Source: Sphingopyxis sp. BSN-002
GTDB lineage: Bacteria; Pseudomonadota; Alphaproteobacteria; Sphingomonadales; Sphingomonadaceae
Length of the DNA stretch: 64,000 nt
Direction: 5' to 3'
Assembly: GCF_022024275.1 (NCBI RefSeq)
Contig: NZ_CP091804.1
Location: 1,940,501 to 2,004,500, forward strand
The number at the start of each line of letters is the position of its first letter. Position 1 is the stretch's first letter. This document shows, in pieces, positions 17,791-25,968 of the stretch. The notes below the pieces were generated by a model. It had not been told where the DNA came from, made no database searches, and worked only from the letters and a program-made list of their open reading frames with translations. The translations under genes were made by a program, and so were the position numbers.

Positions 17791-18524
17791 CCGAGCGCTT
17801 CGAGCCCCGCTGTGAGCATCGCGACGCAGGCCGCAACCGCATCGCCGTCGACCGAGCGGACGACGAAGTTCGCGCCGACCTTGCCATCGCGGAAGAAGGG
17901 ATAGCTGCCGATGGCGACCCCGGGATGATCCTTCTCGCCCTGACGGAGCAGGTCTGCGACCTCGCTCTCGGGCGACCATGACCCGATCGTATGCGCGATC
18001 AGCGGCGCGCCGCCTTCAAGCTCGCCGGTCAGCGCGTCGAGCATCCCCGCAGTGATGTGCGGAACGCCCGCCATGATGAAGAGATTGCCGAGGCGGATCC
18101 CCGGCGCGCCAGACATGCGGTTCGGGATCAGGTCGGCGCCGTCGGGGACGCGCGCCATGCGGAGCCGCGCCTCGGTGAGTTCGATCCCGCGCCCGCTGTA
18201 ATAACGCTCGAGGATCGCGCGCGCGCCGGGATGGATGACGACGCCGACCCCGAGCGCCTTCGCGACAGCATCGACGGTGATGTCGTCGTGCGTCGGGCCG
18301 ATGCCGCCGGTCGTGAAGACATAGTCGTAGCGCGCACGGATCGCGTTCAGCGCGTCGACGATCTCCTGCTCGACATCGGGAACGATGCGCACTTCGCGCA
18401 GGCGAATCCCCTGCACGTCGAGCCAGGTCGCGATCTGCGACACATTCTTGTCCTGCGTGCGGCCCGAGAGAATTTCGTCGCCGATGACCAGCACGGCGGC
18501 GGTCCAGATGCGTTCGTCGCTCAT
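17763..18524 (-). CDS. CinA-like molybdopterin-binding domain protein
   Basis: 253 residues. It matches the MoCF/CinA N-terminal domain: 'AAVLVIGDEILSGRTQDKNVSQIATWL' at about 9-35, 'DYVFTTGGIGPTHDDITVDAVAKALG' at about 69-94, and 'NRMSGAPGIRLGNLFIMAGVPH' later. CinA homologues are called competence/damage-inducible and have nucleotide pyrophosphatase or NMN-deamidase roles. This form lacks the C-terminal deamidase domain of full-length CinA (about 400 residues). AAGGGG precedes the ATG. A GTTC-N7-GTTC element, the alphaproteobacterial LexA consensus, sits 56 bases upstream. Confidence 0.9.
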   Translation of the reverse strand: MSDERIWTAAVLVIGDEILSGRTQDKNVSQIATWLDVQGIRLREVRIVPDVEQEIVDALNAIRARYDYVFTTGGIGPTHDDITVDAVAKALGVGVVIHPGARAILERYYSGRGIELTEARLRMARVPDGADLIPNRMSGAPGIRLGNLFIMAGVPHITAGMLDALTGELEGGAPLIAHTIGSWSPESEVADLLRQGEKDHPGVAIGSYPFFRDGKVGANFVVRSVDGDAVAACVAMLTAGLEALGYAVTEGGI

Positions 18525-18570
18525 CCCCTTGCCTTAGCCCGCTGACATGACAAAACAACCCCACTGGCGG

Positions 18571-18596
18571 GAGAACATTGTTCTTGATATGTTCTC
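18571..18596. promoter_or_regulatory. dyad containing a LexA-type box (GTTC-N7-GTTC)
   Basis: Between the divergent CinA-like and GST genes, GAGAACAT (18571-18578) and ATGTTCTC (18589-18596) form a perfect 8-base inverted repeat. Within it GTTC (18580-18583), 7 bases and GTTC (18591-18594) match the known alphaproteobacterial SOS box. It could equally be an operator for another dyad-binding repressor. Confidence 0.5.
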
Positions 18597-18625
18597 AATC
18601 GACTCGCAATCCAGGGAGAGATGCA

Positions 18626-19261
18626 ATGGCCGACGAACTGATTTTCTATACCAACCCGATGTCGCGCGGGCAGATCGTCCGCTGGATGCTCGAGGAGGTC
18701 GGCGCGCCCTATGAAACCAATATCCTCGGCTATGGCACGTCGATGAAGGACGACGCCTATCTGGCGATCAACCCGATGGGGAAAGTCCCGGCGATCGTCC
18801 ACAACGGCAAGACCGTGACCGAATGCGCCGCGATCTGCGCCTATCTCGCCGACGCGTTTCCGTCGGCGGGGCTCGCACCCGCGGCGGCCGATCGCGCCGA
18901 TTATTATCGCTGGATGTTCTTCGCTGCCGGGCCGGTCGAGCAGGCGATTACCGCCAAGCATTTCGGGATCGATCCCGACGCCGACCAGCAGCGTTCGGCT
19001 GGCTTCGGGACGCTGGAGCATGCCCTTGATGCGCTTGAGAGCGCCGTCGACGGCAAGGCCTTTGTCGCGGGCGACAGCTTCACCGCGGCCGACGTCTATG
19101 TCGGCAGCCAGATCGACTGGGGGCTGCAATTCGGGACGATCCCCTCGCGCCCGGCGTTCGAGGCCTATGCGGCGGGGCTGCGCGAGCGCGCGGGTTACAA
19201 GGCGGCGAAGGCGATCGACAATGCCCTGATCGCCGAGATGCAGGCGGCGAGCCCGGCCTAG
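18626..19261 (+). CDS. glutathione S-transferase family protein
   Basis: 211 residues from the ATG at 18626, preceded by AGGGAGAG. The thioredoxin-like N-terminal domain begins 'MADELIFYTNPMSRGQIVRWMLEEVGAPYE', with the glutathione-binding 'PMGKVPAIVHNGKTVTECAAICAYLAD' at about 53-79. The helical C-terminal domain includes 'FVAGDSFTAADVYVGSQIDW', the usual N-capping motif. It conjugates or binds glutathione in the cytoplasm; the substrate is unknown. Its promoter region carries the GTTC-N7-GTTC dyad. The stop overlaps the stop of the convergent DUF2785 gene. Confidence 0.92.
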   Translation: MADELIFYTNPMSRGQIVRWMLEEVGAPYETNILGYGTSMKDDAYLAINPMGKVPAIVHNGKTVTECAAICAYLADAFPSAGLAPAAADRADYYRWMFFAAGPVEQAITAKHFGIDPDADQQRSAGFGTLEHALDALESAVDGKAFVAGDSFTAADVYVGSQIDWGLQFGTIPSRPAFEAYAAGLRERAGYKAAKAIDNALIAEMQAASPA

Positions 19262-20154
19262 GGCAGCGCTTTCAGCAATTCGACTGCGAGCGGGGCGAGG
19301 CGCTTGATCTGCGGATCCTGCGTCTCGGCCGCGCTGATGTAGATGGCGCTCGCGAAGGCGGTCGTGTTGTGGATCGCGGCAAGACCGGCGTCGTCTGAGT
19401 AAGCATCCTTCCAGCGCGCCCCGCCGTCGGGGCGCAAGCCCTTGAACCATGCGGCCCAGGCGGCATCGTCGATGTCGGCGCGTTTCGCGAGGAAAAGAAC
19501 CGGCCGCGCGAGCCGCGACGACTCGCCATGATGATAATAGGGTGATGCAGCGGGCGCGACTTGCGCCGCAATCGCACCAAGCAACAGGTCGGCGTCGGCG
19601 CGCGTCAGACGCGGGTTGAGCGCGAGCTGGAGCGCGAGGTCCGAGCCGTGCGCGACACCGTGCCGCCAGCCCTCGCCCGGCGTAAAGCCGCGATAGTCGC
19701 TGACTCCGTGCAGATAGACCGCGCCGATTGCGGCAAGCTCGTGCAGCTCGACCTCGGTCAGATAGGCCTCGATCCGGTCGGCGCGGGCAACCTCGGACAG
19801 CACAAGCGCAGCGAAAGGACGACGAAAACCCTCGGCATCGTCCGGACCGTCAGCCATTTCACTCAGCAGCGCCAGCGCCTGCCGCATCTGCGTCGCGCTC
19901 AGGTGCCGCCCTCGCAAACCTTCCGACCAGAGGGTGAAGGCGAAGCCGTCACGCACCGCGGGATCGGGATCGCCGAGACAACGCGCGAGCGCTTCGAGGT
20001 CGACCAGACCCGCCTTCGGAAAGAAGGTCGCGGCATAGGCCTTGAGGTCGCCGTCCGCCGGGCGCGCGACAACGCAGTCCGGCGCGCGCGCCTCTGCAGC
20101 CGTGACAGGCACCGCCACCGCCATCGCAGCGACCAGCATTCCCGTGCGCAGCAT
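19258..20154 (-). CDS. secreted DUF2785-type protein
   Basis: 298 residues from the ATG at 20154, chosen over an upstream GTG (20160) because GGGGAGG ends 5 bases before it. A signal peptide (about 1-20, AEA-RA) is followed by a helical repeat-like domain with 'LARCLGDPDPAVRDGFAFTLWSEGL' and 'GVSDYRGFTPGEGWRHGVAHGSDLALQLA', phrases I associate with DUF2785. No catalytic motif is evident and the function is unknown. It lies downstream of the Bax-inhibitor gene on the same strand but a strong terminator separates them. Confidence 0.75.
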   Translation of the reverse strand: MLRTGMLVAAMAVAVPVTAAEARAPDCVVARPADGDLKAYAATFFPKAGLVDLEALARCLGDPDPAVRDGFAFTLWSEGLRGRHLSATQMRQALALLSEMADGPDDAEGFRRPFAALVLSEVARADRIEAYLTEVELHELAAIGAVYLHGVSDYRGFTPGEGWRHGVAHGSDLALQLALNPRLTRADADLLLGAIAAQVAPAASPYYHHGESSRLARPVLFLAKRADIDDAAWAAWFKGLRPDGGARWKDAYSDDAGLAAIHNTTAFASAIYISAAETQDPQIKRLAPLAVELLKALP

Positions 20155-20176
20155 CGACACCTCCCCGAAAAGAAAA

Positions 20177-20202
20177 GGCCCGGCGAATTGCTCCGCCGGG
20201 CC
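20177..20202 (-). terminator. rho-independent terminator of the Bax inhibitor gene
   Basis: On the minus strand a perfect 9-base GC stem (20177-20185 with 20194-20202), loop of 8, is followed by TTTTCTTTT. It lies 26 bases after the Bax-inhibitor stop and just before the DUF2785 ribosome site, whose gene therefore needs its own promoter or read-through. Confidence 0.85.
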
Positions 20203-20227
20203 CCGTGTCCTGGTTCTGTCCGCCCGC

Positions 20228-20959
20228 TTATTCGCGGTTGCCGAGCAGGTTGAGCAGGAAGGTGAACATGTTGACGAAGTCGAGGTAGAGCGTCAGCGCA
20301 CCCATCACCACCGACTTGCCGACAAAGTCGGTCCCGCGGACGTAGAAATACATGCTCTTGATCTTCTGCGTGTCATAAGCCGTGAGGCCCGCGAAGAGCA
20401 GCACGCCGATCACGCTGATCGCAAGGCCCATCGCGCCCGACTTGAACAGGAAGGCATTGAGGAGCATCGCGACGATCAGGCCGACGAGGCCCATGATCAG
20501 GAAGGTGCCGAAACCCGACAGATCTTTCTTGGTCGTGTAGCCATAGAGGCTGAGGCCGAGGAAGGCCGCCGCGGTCGCGAAGAAGGTCTGCGCGATCGAG
20601 GTCTGGGTGAAGGCCAGGAAGATCGTCGACATCGACAGGCCCATCACCGCGGCATAGGCCCAGAAGAGCATCTGCGCGGCGGTCGTCGACAGCTTGTTGA
20701 TGCCGAAGCTCAGCACCAGCACGAAAGCCAGCGGCGCGAGCGCCACCACCCACATCAGCGGGCCGCCGACCATCGAGGCGGTGAAGCCCGAATTATAGGC
20801 CAGCATCGCGATGATGCCGGTGAGCAGCACGCCCGAACCCATATAGTTGTAGACAGACAGCATGTACGACCGCAGGCCGGCATCGACAGCCTGATCCATC
20901 GCGCTCGCGCTGCCAGGGAAGCCGGACGCCGCCATATTGGGGTCGTTCCAATTAGCCAT
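20228..20959 (-). CDS. Bax inhibitor-1/YccA family membrane protein
   Basis: 243 residues from the ATG at 20959; GGAG six bases upstream decides against two further in-frame ATGs. Seven hydrophobic helices follow a short polar N-terminus, and the family signature 'GLTAYDTQKIKSMYFYV' lies near residue 190. BI-1/YccA proteins (TMBIM family) are inner-membrane proteins; YccA modulates FtsH proteolysis and homologues act as calcium/proton leak channels. The specific role here is not known. Monocistronic: a strong terminator follows. Confidence 0.95.
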   Translation of the reverse strand: MANWNDPNMAASGFPGSASAMDQAVDAGLRSYMLSVYNYMGSGVLLTGIIAMLAYNSGFTASMVGGPLMWVVALAPLAFVLVLSFGINKLSTTAAQMLFWAYAAVMGLSMSTIFLAFTQTSIAQTFFATAAAFLGLSLYGYTTKKDLSGFGTFLIMGLVGLIVAMLLNAFLFKSGAMGLAISVIGVLLFAGLTAYDTQKIKSMYFYVRGTDFVGKSVVMGALTLYLDFVNMFTFLLNLLGNRE

Positions 20960-21099
20960 TTTCATCTCCATCACCAGCCAGACGATACCGGCCGTGCCCA
21001 TAATATCGGGATATTCGCGCTTTGTTTCAAGCGAAACCGGACATCGCCCGTTTGATATGCCGTGGCGCGACCGCGCAAACCGCCTATGCTGGGAGCGCC

Positions 21100-21708
21100 A
21101 TGTCCACGCATCGCCTGTTCGTCGCCCTTCGTCCCCCGCGCGCCGTTCGCGAGCGCCTGATTGCCGCGATGCATGGCATTTCGGGCGCACGCTGGCAGGA
21201 CGACGAGCAGATCCACCTGACGCTGCGCTTCATCGGCGAAGTCGACCATCACCGCGCCGAGGATATCGCCGCCGCGCTCGGCAGCCTCCATGCCCCTGCA
21301 ATCGAAGCACGCATTGCGGGCGTCAGCCTGTTCGAGCATCAAGGCCGGCCACACATGATATGGGCCGGCGTCGAACCTGCCGCCGCGCTTGCCGCGCTCC
21401 ATCGCAAGGTCGACCAGCTGCTCGGCCGCGTGGGCGTCGCACCCGAAACGCGGGCATTTGTCCCGCACATCACGCTCGCGCGGCTGAACCGCGGCTCGGG
21501 CCCGGTCGCGGCCTTCCTCGCGCTGAACGGCGACCTCGCCAGCCCGCCTTTCACCTTCGACCAAGTCACGCTCTACGAAAGCGAGATGGGGCATGGCGGT
21601 TCGCGCTATCACCCCGTGGCGCGCTACCCCCTCGAGCGGGCAACGAGCGACGCCGCGACCGCGGCGACATCGTCCCACGTCGCGCCGAAACCGTCGTCGG
21701 TACCATAA
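21100..21708 (+). CDS. thpR: RNA 2',3'-cyclic phosphodiesterase
   Basis: 202 residues from the ATG at 21100 (GGGAG just before it). The two HxTx motifs of the 2H phosphoesterases are present: 'IHLTLRFIG' (about residue 42) and 'PHITLARL' (about 125). The enzyme (formerly LigT) opens 2',3'-cyclic RNA ends. The C-terminal tail overlaps the convergent tyrosine phosphatase gene by 85 bases (21624-21708), so its last 28 codons and those of the neighbour share DNA. Confidence 0.92.
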   Translation: MSTHRLFVALRPPRAVRERLIAAMHGISGARWQDDEQIHLTLRFIGEVDHHRAEDIAAALGSLHAPAIEARIAGVSLFEHQGRPHMIWAGVEPAAALAALHRKVDQLLGRVGVAPETRAFVPHITLARLNRGSGPVAAFLALNGDLASPPFTFDQVTLYESEMGHGGSRYHPVARYPLERATSDAATAATSSHVAPKPSSVP

Positions 21709-22109
21709 TAGGGGTCGGTGACGCTCTCGCCTTCGCGGCCGGGCACCAGATCGAGCATCAGTTTCAGTTCCGCCGTCGCATCGGCAGGGCGGATCGCGAG
21801 CGCATCGGCGAGATTCGTCTCGTCGGCCGCGAGAATCAGGTCGAAATCGAAGAAGTCGCGCCGACGAAGCTGGCGTGCCCGCAGATCCGAGATGTCGGCG
21901 CCGCGCCGCCGGGCCTCCGCCTGCGCGCGAAGGTCGGGAGGGTGGCCGACATGCCAGTCGCCGGTGCCCGCCGAATCGAGATGCGCCGCGATTCCAGCTT
22001 CGGCGAAGGCCGCGCGGGCGGCGCCTTCGGCAAGCGGCGAGCGGCAGATATTGCCGAGGCAGAGGAAGAGGATCGCAACTTGTCGATCTTCGCGCATATC
22101 GTCCGTCAT
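21624..22109 (-). CDS. low-molecular-weight protein-tyrosine phosphatase
   Basis: About 161 residues from ATG 22109 (a GTG lies one codon earlier). The P-loop 'FLCLGNICRSPLAEG' (C-x4-CRS in this form, about residues 15-29) and the general-acid loop 'DPYYG' near the C-terminus (about residue 131) define the family. In bacteria such enzymes act on tyrosine-phosphorylated polysaccharide kinases or small molecules; no exopolysaccharide gene is adjacent. Its 3' end overlaps thpR by 85 bases, and its promoter region shares an inverted repeat with the MFS gene. Confidence 0.93.
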   Translation of the reverse strand: MTDDMREDRQVAILFLCLGNICRSPLAEGAARAAFAEAGIAAHLDSAGTGDWHVGHPPDLRAQAEARRRGADISDLRARQLRRRDFFDFDLILAADETNLADALAIRPADATAELKLMLDLVPGREGESVTDPYYGTDDGFGATWDDVAAVAASLVARSRG

Positions 22110-22116
22110 CACTCCA

Positions 22117-22138
22117 AAGTTGAACCGACTTTCAACTT
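22117..22138. promoter_or_regulatory. inverted-repeat operator between phosphatase and MFS genes
   Basis: AAGTTGAA (22117-22124) and TTCAACTT (22131-22138) form a perfect 8-base inverted repeat with a 6-base spacer, in the 94-base gap between two divergent starts. The form suits a dimeric repressor of the TetR or MarR kind; no such regulator gene is adjacent. Confidence 0.5.
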
Positions 22139-22203
22139 GCGCCGGCTGGCGGCTCTGCTAGCCATGGCGGACAACGATAACGGGTCAGGGAGAGGGTTGC
22201 CAG

Positions 22204-23793
22204 ATGGCCGACAGCGCGAGCGATATTTCCGCGGCTCCCGAGCCGAAAGCGACGGGATACAGCTGGTACGTCCTGTCGGTGCTCGTCGTCGTCTATATCC
22301 TGAATTTCATCGACCGGCAGATCCTGAGCATCCTTGCGGTGGACATCAAGGCCGACCTGAAGCTGACCGACGCGGACCTCGGCTTCCTCGGCGGTGCGGC
22401 CTTCGCGGTCTTTTATGCGCTGTTCGGCATTCCGCTCGGCCGTCTGGCGGACAACTGGAACCGCAAGAAGCTGCTGACGATCGGGCTGACCCTGTGGTCG
22501 GCGATGACCGCACTGTCGGGCTTCGCACAAACCCAGCTGACCCTGACGCTCGCCCGCATGGGCGTCGGCGTCGGCGAGGCGACCGCGAGCCCGACCGCCT
22601 ATTCGCTGATTTCCGACTATTTTCCCAAACGCCAGCGCGCCACCGCGCTCGCGATCTATTCATCGGGGCTTTATATCGGTGGCGGCGTATCGCTGCTGAT
22701 CGGCGCGAAGATCGGGCAGGTGTGGAACCAGACCTGGCCGGACGGCGGCCCGCTCGGCCTCGTCGGCTGGCAGGGCGCGTTTCTGGCGGTCGGGGTTCCG
22801 GGCCTGTTGATCGCGCTGTGGGTCTCGACCCTGCGCGAACCCGCGCGCGGCGCGATGGACGGCGTTGCCAGCCCGGTTTCGCCGACCCCGTTCCGCAGCT
22901 TCGTCGGCGACCTGTCGAGCATCGTTCCGCCATTCACCCTGTTGGGCGCGTGGGAACGCGGGCCGGTTGCCTTGGCCATCAACCTTGCGGTGGCGGCGCT
23001 GGCCGCTGCCGGGGCGTGGCTCATGATCGAGCTGACCCACAATCTGCCGCAGTGGTCGGCCATCGCCTTTGGCTATTATGCGGTCTTTTCATGGGCCTGC
23101 ACGCTCAAGGCGCGCGACCCCGCCACTTTTCGGCTGATCTGGGGCACGCCGGCGTTCATCTGCACGACGCTCGGCTATAGTCTGGTGTCGCTCGTCGCCT
23201 GGGCATTGGGATTCTGGGCCGCACCCTATGCCGAGACCGTGCTGCACCTGCCCAAGCAGGAACTGGCGTTCGTTCTGGGCGCCAACGCAGCGCTCGCCGG
23301 CTTTCTGGGCGTGATCCTCGGCGGCCGGATCGCCGACGCCTTGCGGACGCGCAATCCGGCAGGCCGGATCTGGGTAATCATGTTCGGGGTCGTCGCTCCG
23401 ATCATTCCCATCTGGATCGGCTATACGACCGAGAGCGGGACCCTTTTCTATGTGATGAATTTTCTGGCCGGGATGTTCGGCGCTGCGGCGCTCGGGGCCG
23501 CGGCGGCGACCACGCAGGATCTGGTCCTCCCGCGCATGCGCGGCACGGCCACGGCGGCATTCTTCCTGGGCACGACGCTCGTCGGCCTGGCCTTTGGCCC
23601 CTACATGACGGGGCAGATTTCCGATCTTGCGGGCACGATGGTCGATGGAAAGCCCGTTGGCGACCTGCGCACCGGGATCCTGTCGCTGATCGGCGTCGCG
23701 CCGATCGCACTCGCCCTGCTGGTCTATGCCTATCGCGCGGTACCGAAGGCCGAGGCGACGATCGAAGCGCGCGCGGCGGGCGCGGCGATCTAG
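22204..23793 (+). CDS. MFS transporter, spinster-like
   Basis: 529 residues, 12 membrane helices and a long N-terminal start 'YSWYVLSVLVVVYILNFIDRQILSILAVDIK', with motif A 'GIPLGRLADNWNRKKLLTIG' and 'ARMGVGVGEATASPTAYSLISDYFPKRQRATALAIYSSG' in helices 4-5. These are hallmarks of the spinster-type MFS proteins abundant in sphingomonads. An unusually long loop (about residues 210-290) lies between the two halves and holds two extra hydrophobic stretches. Substrate unknown. AGGGAGAGGG precedes the ATG. Confidence 0.92.
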   Translation: MADSASDISAAPEPKATGYSWYVLSVLVVVYILNFIDRQILSILAVDIKADLKLTDADLGFLGGAAFAVFYALFGIPLGRLADNWNRKKLLTIGLTLWSAMTALSGFAQTQLTLTLARMGVGVGEATASPTAYSLISDYFPKRQRATALAIYSSGLYIGGGVSLLIGAKIGQVWNQTWPDGGPLGLVGWQGAFLAVGVPGLLIALWVSTLREPARGAMDGVASPVSPTPFRSFVGDLSSIVPPFTLLGAWERGPVALAINLAVAALAAAGAWLMIELTHNLPQWSAIAFGYYAVFSWACTLKARDPATFRLIWGTPAFICTTLGYSLVSLVAWALGFWAAPYAETVLHLPKQELAFVLGANAALAGFLGVILGGRIADALRTRNPAGRIWVIMFGVVAPIIPIWIGYTTESGTLFYVMNFLAGMFGAAALGAAAATTQDLVLPRMRGTATAAFFLGTTLVGLAFGPYMTGQISDLAGTMVDGKPVGDLRTGILSLIGVAPIALALLVYAYRAVPKAEATIEARAAGAAI

Positions 23794-23818
23794 CGCCCGC
23801 CGCCGCCCGCGGACCGAC

Positions 23819-24379
23819 TCATTTTTCGGCGGGCAGCTGGATCACACCGCACGCGACGCGCGCGCCGCTGTTGCCGCTGGGATCGGTCTTGAGATCGTCC
23901 GCCTGCGCGTGAATCACGAATGCGGCGCCATCGGCGTCGAGCAGCGCACCGTCACCCGACAGGCGCGTCCCGACGAGTTTCAGCGTCGCACGGCCGATCG
24001 CACCATCGTCGATCACGAGGTTCGGGAGATCGCCGTGATGCGCGCCCATCGGATTGTCGCGGCCGTGCTGCGCACCGGTCGGGTTCCAGTGCGGACCCGC
24101 GCTCGCGAAATCGGGCGCATCGCAGCGGCCGACGGCGTGAACGTGCATGCCATAGGTGCCCGGCGCAAAACCGCGCGCAACCAGCTCGATCCGCAGGCCG
24201 TCCGAATCGCGATAGAAATCGGCGCGGCCGCGGTCGGCGCCGCGCGCGTCATAGAGCTGCGCCGAGGCATCGGCCACGGGAAGCGTCTTGACCGGCTTGC
24301 CGCCCATGCTTGCGCAGCCGGCAAGCGCCAGCGCGGTGGTCGCGATCAGGGAATAGCGGGCAAGTGAGGGGACGGTCAT
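23819..24379 (-). CDS. sodC: Cu/Zn superoxide dismutase lipoprotein
   Basis: 186 residues from the ATG at 24379 (GGAGAAG 7 bases upstream). A signal with lipobox LAGC (Cys about 22) suggests membrane anchoring in the periplasm. Copper/zinc ligands are recognisable: 'YGMHVHAVGRCD', 'AGPHWNPTGAQHG', 'AHHGDLPNLVIDDG', and a final 'FVIHAQADDLKTDPSGNSGARVACGVI' with the conserved Arg and the disulfide cysteine pair. It dismutates external superoxide. Single gene, convergent with the MFS gene. Confidence 0.93.
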   Translation of the reverse strand: MTVPSLARYSLIATTALALAGCASMGGKPVKTLPVADASAQLYDARGADRGRADFYRDSDGLRIELVARGFAPGTYGMHVHAVGRCDAPDFASAGPHWNPTGAQHGRDNPMGAHHGDLPNLVIDDGAIGRATLKLVGTRLSGDGALLDADGAAFVIHAQADDLKTDPSGNSGARVACGVIQLPAEK

Positions 24380-24487
24380 CGATGTCTTCTCCGGTTGGTT
24401 CAGGGTCATAACGTCGCGGGCGGCGTTTTCGATCCGGCGCGATGATGCCCGCGATCGGCCTGCTTTCCAAGGCTAATAGCTCCAATG

Positions 24488-25036
24488 CTACGGCTGGTCG
24501 GTCGGGAGCCGGGTACCCGTCTCCAGAAGATCGTCGAAGAACAGCGAAACGAGCATGGCCTGACTGGTGACGCCGGCCTTGGCATAGACCTGGCTGAGTT
24601 GCGACCGGACAGTCCCTTGTGCGGCGCCCCGCAAGCGCGCGATCTCGGCGACGTCGCAGCCTTTGAGGGCGAAGAGCGCAACATCGCTCTCGCCGGGCGT
24701 CAGGTCCCACTCGTCGAAGCGCAGAGCGATGTGGTCGGCCAGCGCGCCGCGGGCACTGGCAAGCGCACGCTCGTTGCGGCGCAGGTCTCCGGTGATCCGG
24801 CGGATGTGGCGCGAACCCATGATCACACCGCCGAGCAACGCAATGGCGACGAGACATTCCATCGCCATGCCGATGCTGAAACCCCGCTTGGCCTCGACGA
24901 CCATATCGTCCACGCCGTCGACGAGGAAATAGACCGCCGCCACGCCCTGTAACGCGACAATCGCGGCCGGACCAACCAGCATGCGAGCGGCGGGCAATTT
25001 GGGGCGAGGTGCCGATGATCGGGGCTCGGTCGGCAT
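24488..25036 (-). CDS. membrane-tethered LuxR-type HTH regulator
   Basis: 182 residues from the ATG at 25036 (GGGAG 5 bases upstream; a GTG at 25069 is weaker). Two hydrophobic segments (about 20-42 and 54-77 of this form) precede a basic linker and a C-terminal LuxR/GerE helix-turn-helix: 'LTPGESDVALFALKGCDVAEIARLRGAAQGTVRSQLSQVYAKAGVTSQAMLVSLF'. No receiver or autoinducer domain is present, so the membrane part is presumably the sensor. It is divergent from the COG4705-like membrane protein, its likely target, 116 bases away. Confidence 0.85.
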   Translation of the reverse strand: MPTEPRSSAPRPKLPAARMLVGPAAIVALQGVAAVYFLVDGVDDMVVEAKRGFSIGMAMECLVAIALLGGVIMGSRHIRRITGDLRRNERALASARGALADHIALRFDEWDLTPGESDVALFALKGCDVAEIARLRGAAQGTVRSQLSQVYAKAGVTSQAMLVSLFFDDLLETGTRLPTDQP

Positions 25037-25152
25037 GGCACTCCCGCTTATGTCGGTCGATTTGAGCACCTGCTTATAGGCGGCACCGGCCGGCAGGCCT
25101 AGCCATCGGTAAATTTTCTCCCCCGCGTGTGAAAGGGCATGCCTTGCCTCCG

Positions 25153-25944
25153 ATGACTGACGATCCGAAAGCCCTGATGACCAAGGTGCCCGCCGTGACG
25201 ACGGGTTTCTGGATGATCAAGATACTGGCGACGACTTTTGGAGAGACGGCAGGCGACACGGTCAGCATGTCGATGAACCTCGGCTATCTCGTCGGCACGG
25301 GTATTTTCGGCGTTCTTCTCGCTTTCCTCGTCGCGTTCCAGATCCGGGCGAAACAGTTCCATCCGTTCCTCTACTGGGCGACGATCATCGCCTCGACCAC
25401 AGCCGGCACGACGATGGCGGATTTTGCGACGCGATCGCTGGGCATCGGATATCCGGGCGGGTCGCTGCTGTTGCTGGGTGCCGTACTGGCATCGCTGTCG
25501 ATCTGGTATCGGGCGCTTGGCAGCATATCGGTCGGTTCGGTACATGAACCGAAGGCCGAGTTCTGTTATTGGCTTACAATCACCCTTTCGCAGACGCTGG
25601 GTACGGCGCTGGGTGACTGGGTCGCCGACGGACCGCTCGGCTATCTGGGTTCGGCGATGATATTCGGCGCGCTGCTCGTGCTCGTCGCGGTGGCCTGTTA
25701 CCGGTCGTCAATCAGCCGCGTGGGACTGTTCTGGGCCGCCTTCATTTTGACCCGTCCGCTCGGCGCAGTGATCGGCGATTTTCTCGACAAGCCCATTGCG
25801 CACGGAGGGCTCGAACTGAGTCGCGCCGGCGCGTCGCTGATACTCGGCCTCGCCATCACGACGCTGATCCTTGCCTTGCCACAGCGTGCCGAAAGGACCG
25901 GGTCGCGGACGGCGCGCATGACCACATTGGTCATCTCGGACTGA
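25153..25944 (+). CDS. COG4705-type membrane protein with four internal repeats
   Basis: 263 residues, about eight membrane helices. The motif aromatic-x-x-hydrophobic...T-x-G-x3-GD recurs four times: 'FWMIKILATTFGETAGD', 'YWATIIASTTAGTTMAD', 'YWLTITLSQTLGTALGD' and 'FWAAFILTRPLGAVIGD', each opening a helix pair. It resembles the uncharacterised membrane-anchored proteins of COG4705. The repeated polar T/G/D positions inside helices hint at an ion or small-molecule path; this is inference. Start chosen at ATG 25153. Downstream, a PAP2 phosphatase gene begins 24 bases later. Confidence 0.8.
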   Translation: MTDDPKALMTKVPAVTTGFWMIKILATTFGETAGDTVSMSMNLGYLVGTGIFGVLLAFLVAFQIRAKQFHPFLYWATIIASTTAGTTMADFATRSLGIGYPGGSLLLLGAVLASLSIWYRALGSISVGSVHEPKAEFCYWLTITLSQTLGTALGDWVADGPLGYLGSAMIFGALLVLVAVACYRSSISRVGLFWAAFILTRPLGAVIGDFLDKPIAHGGLELSRAGASLILGLAITTLILALPQRAERTGSRTARMTTLVISD

Positions 25945-25968
25945 GTCGCCCCGGAACAGGAGAAGGCC

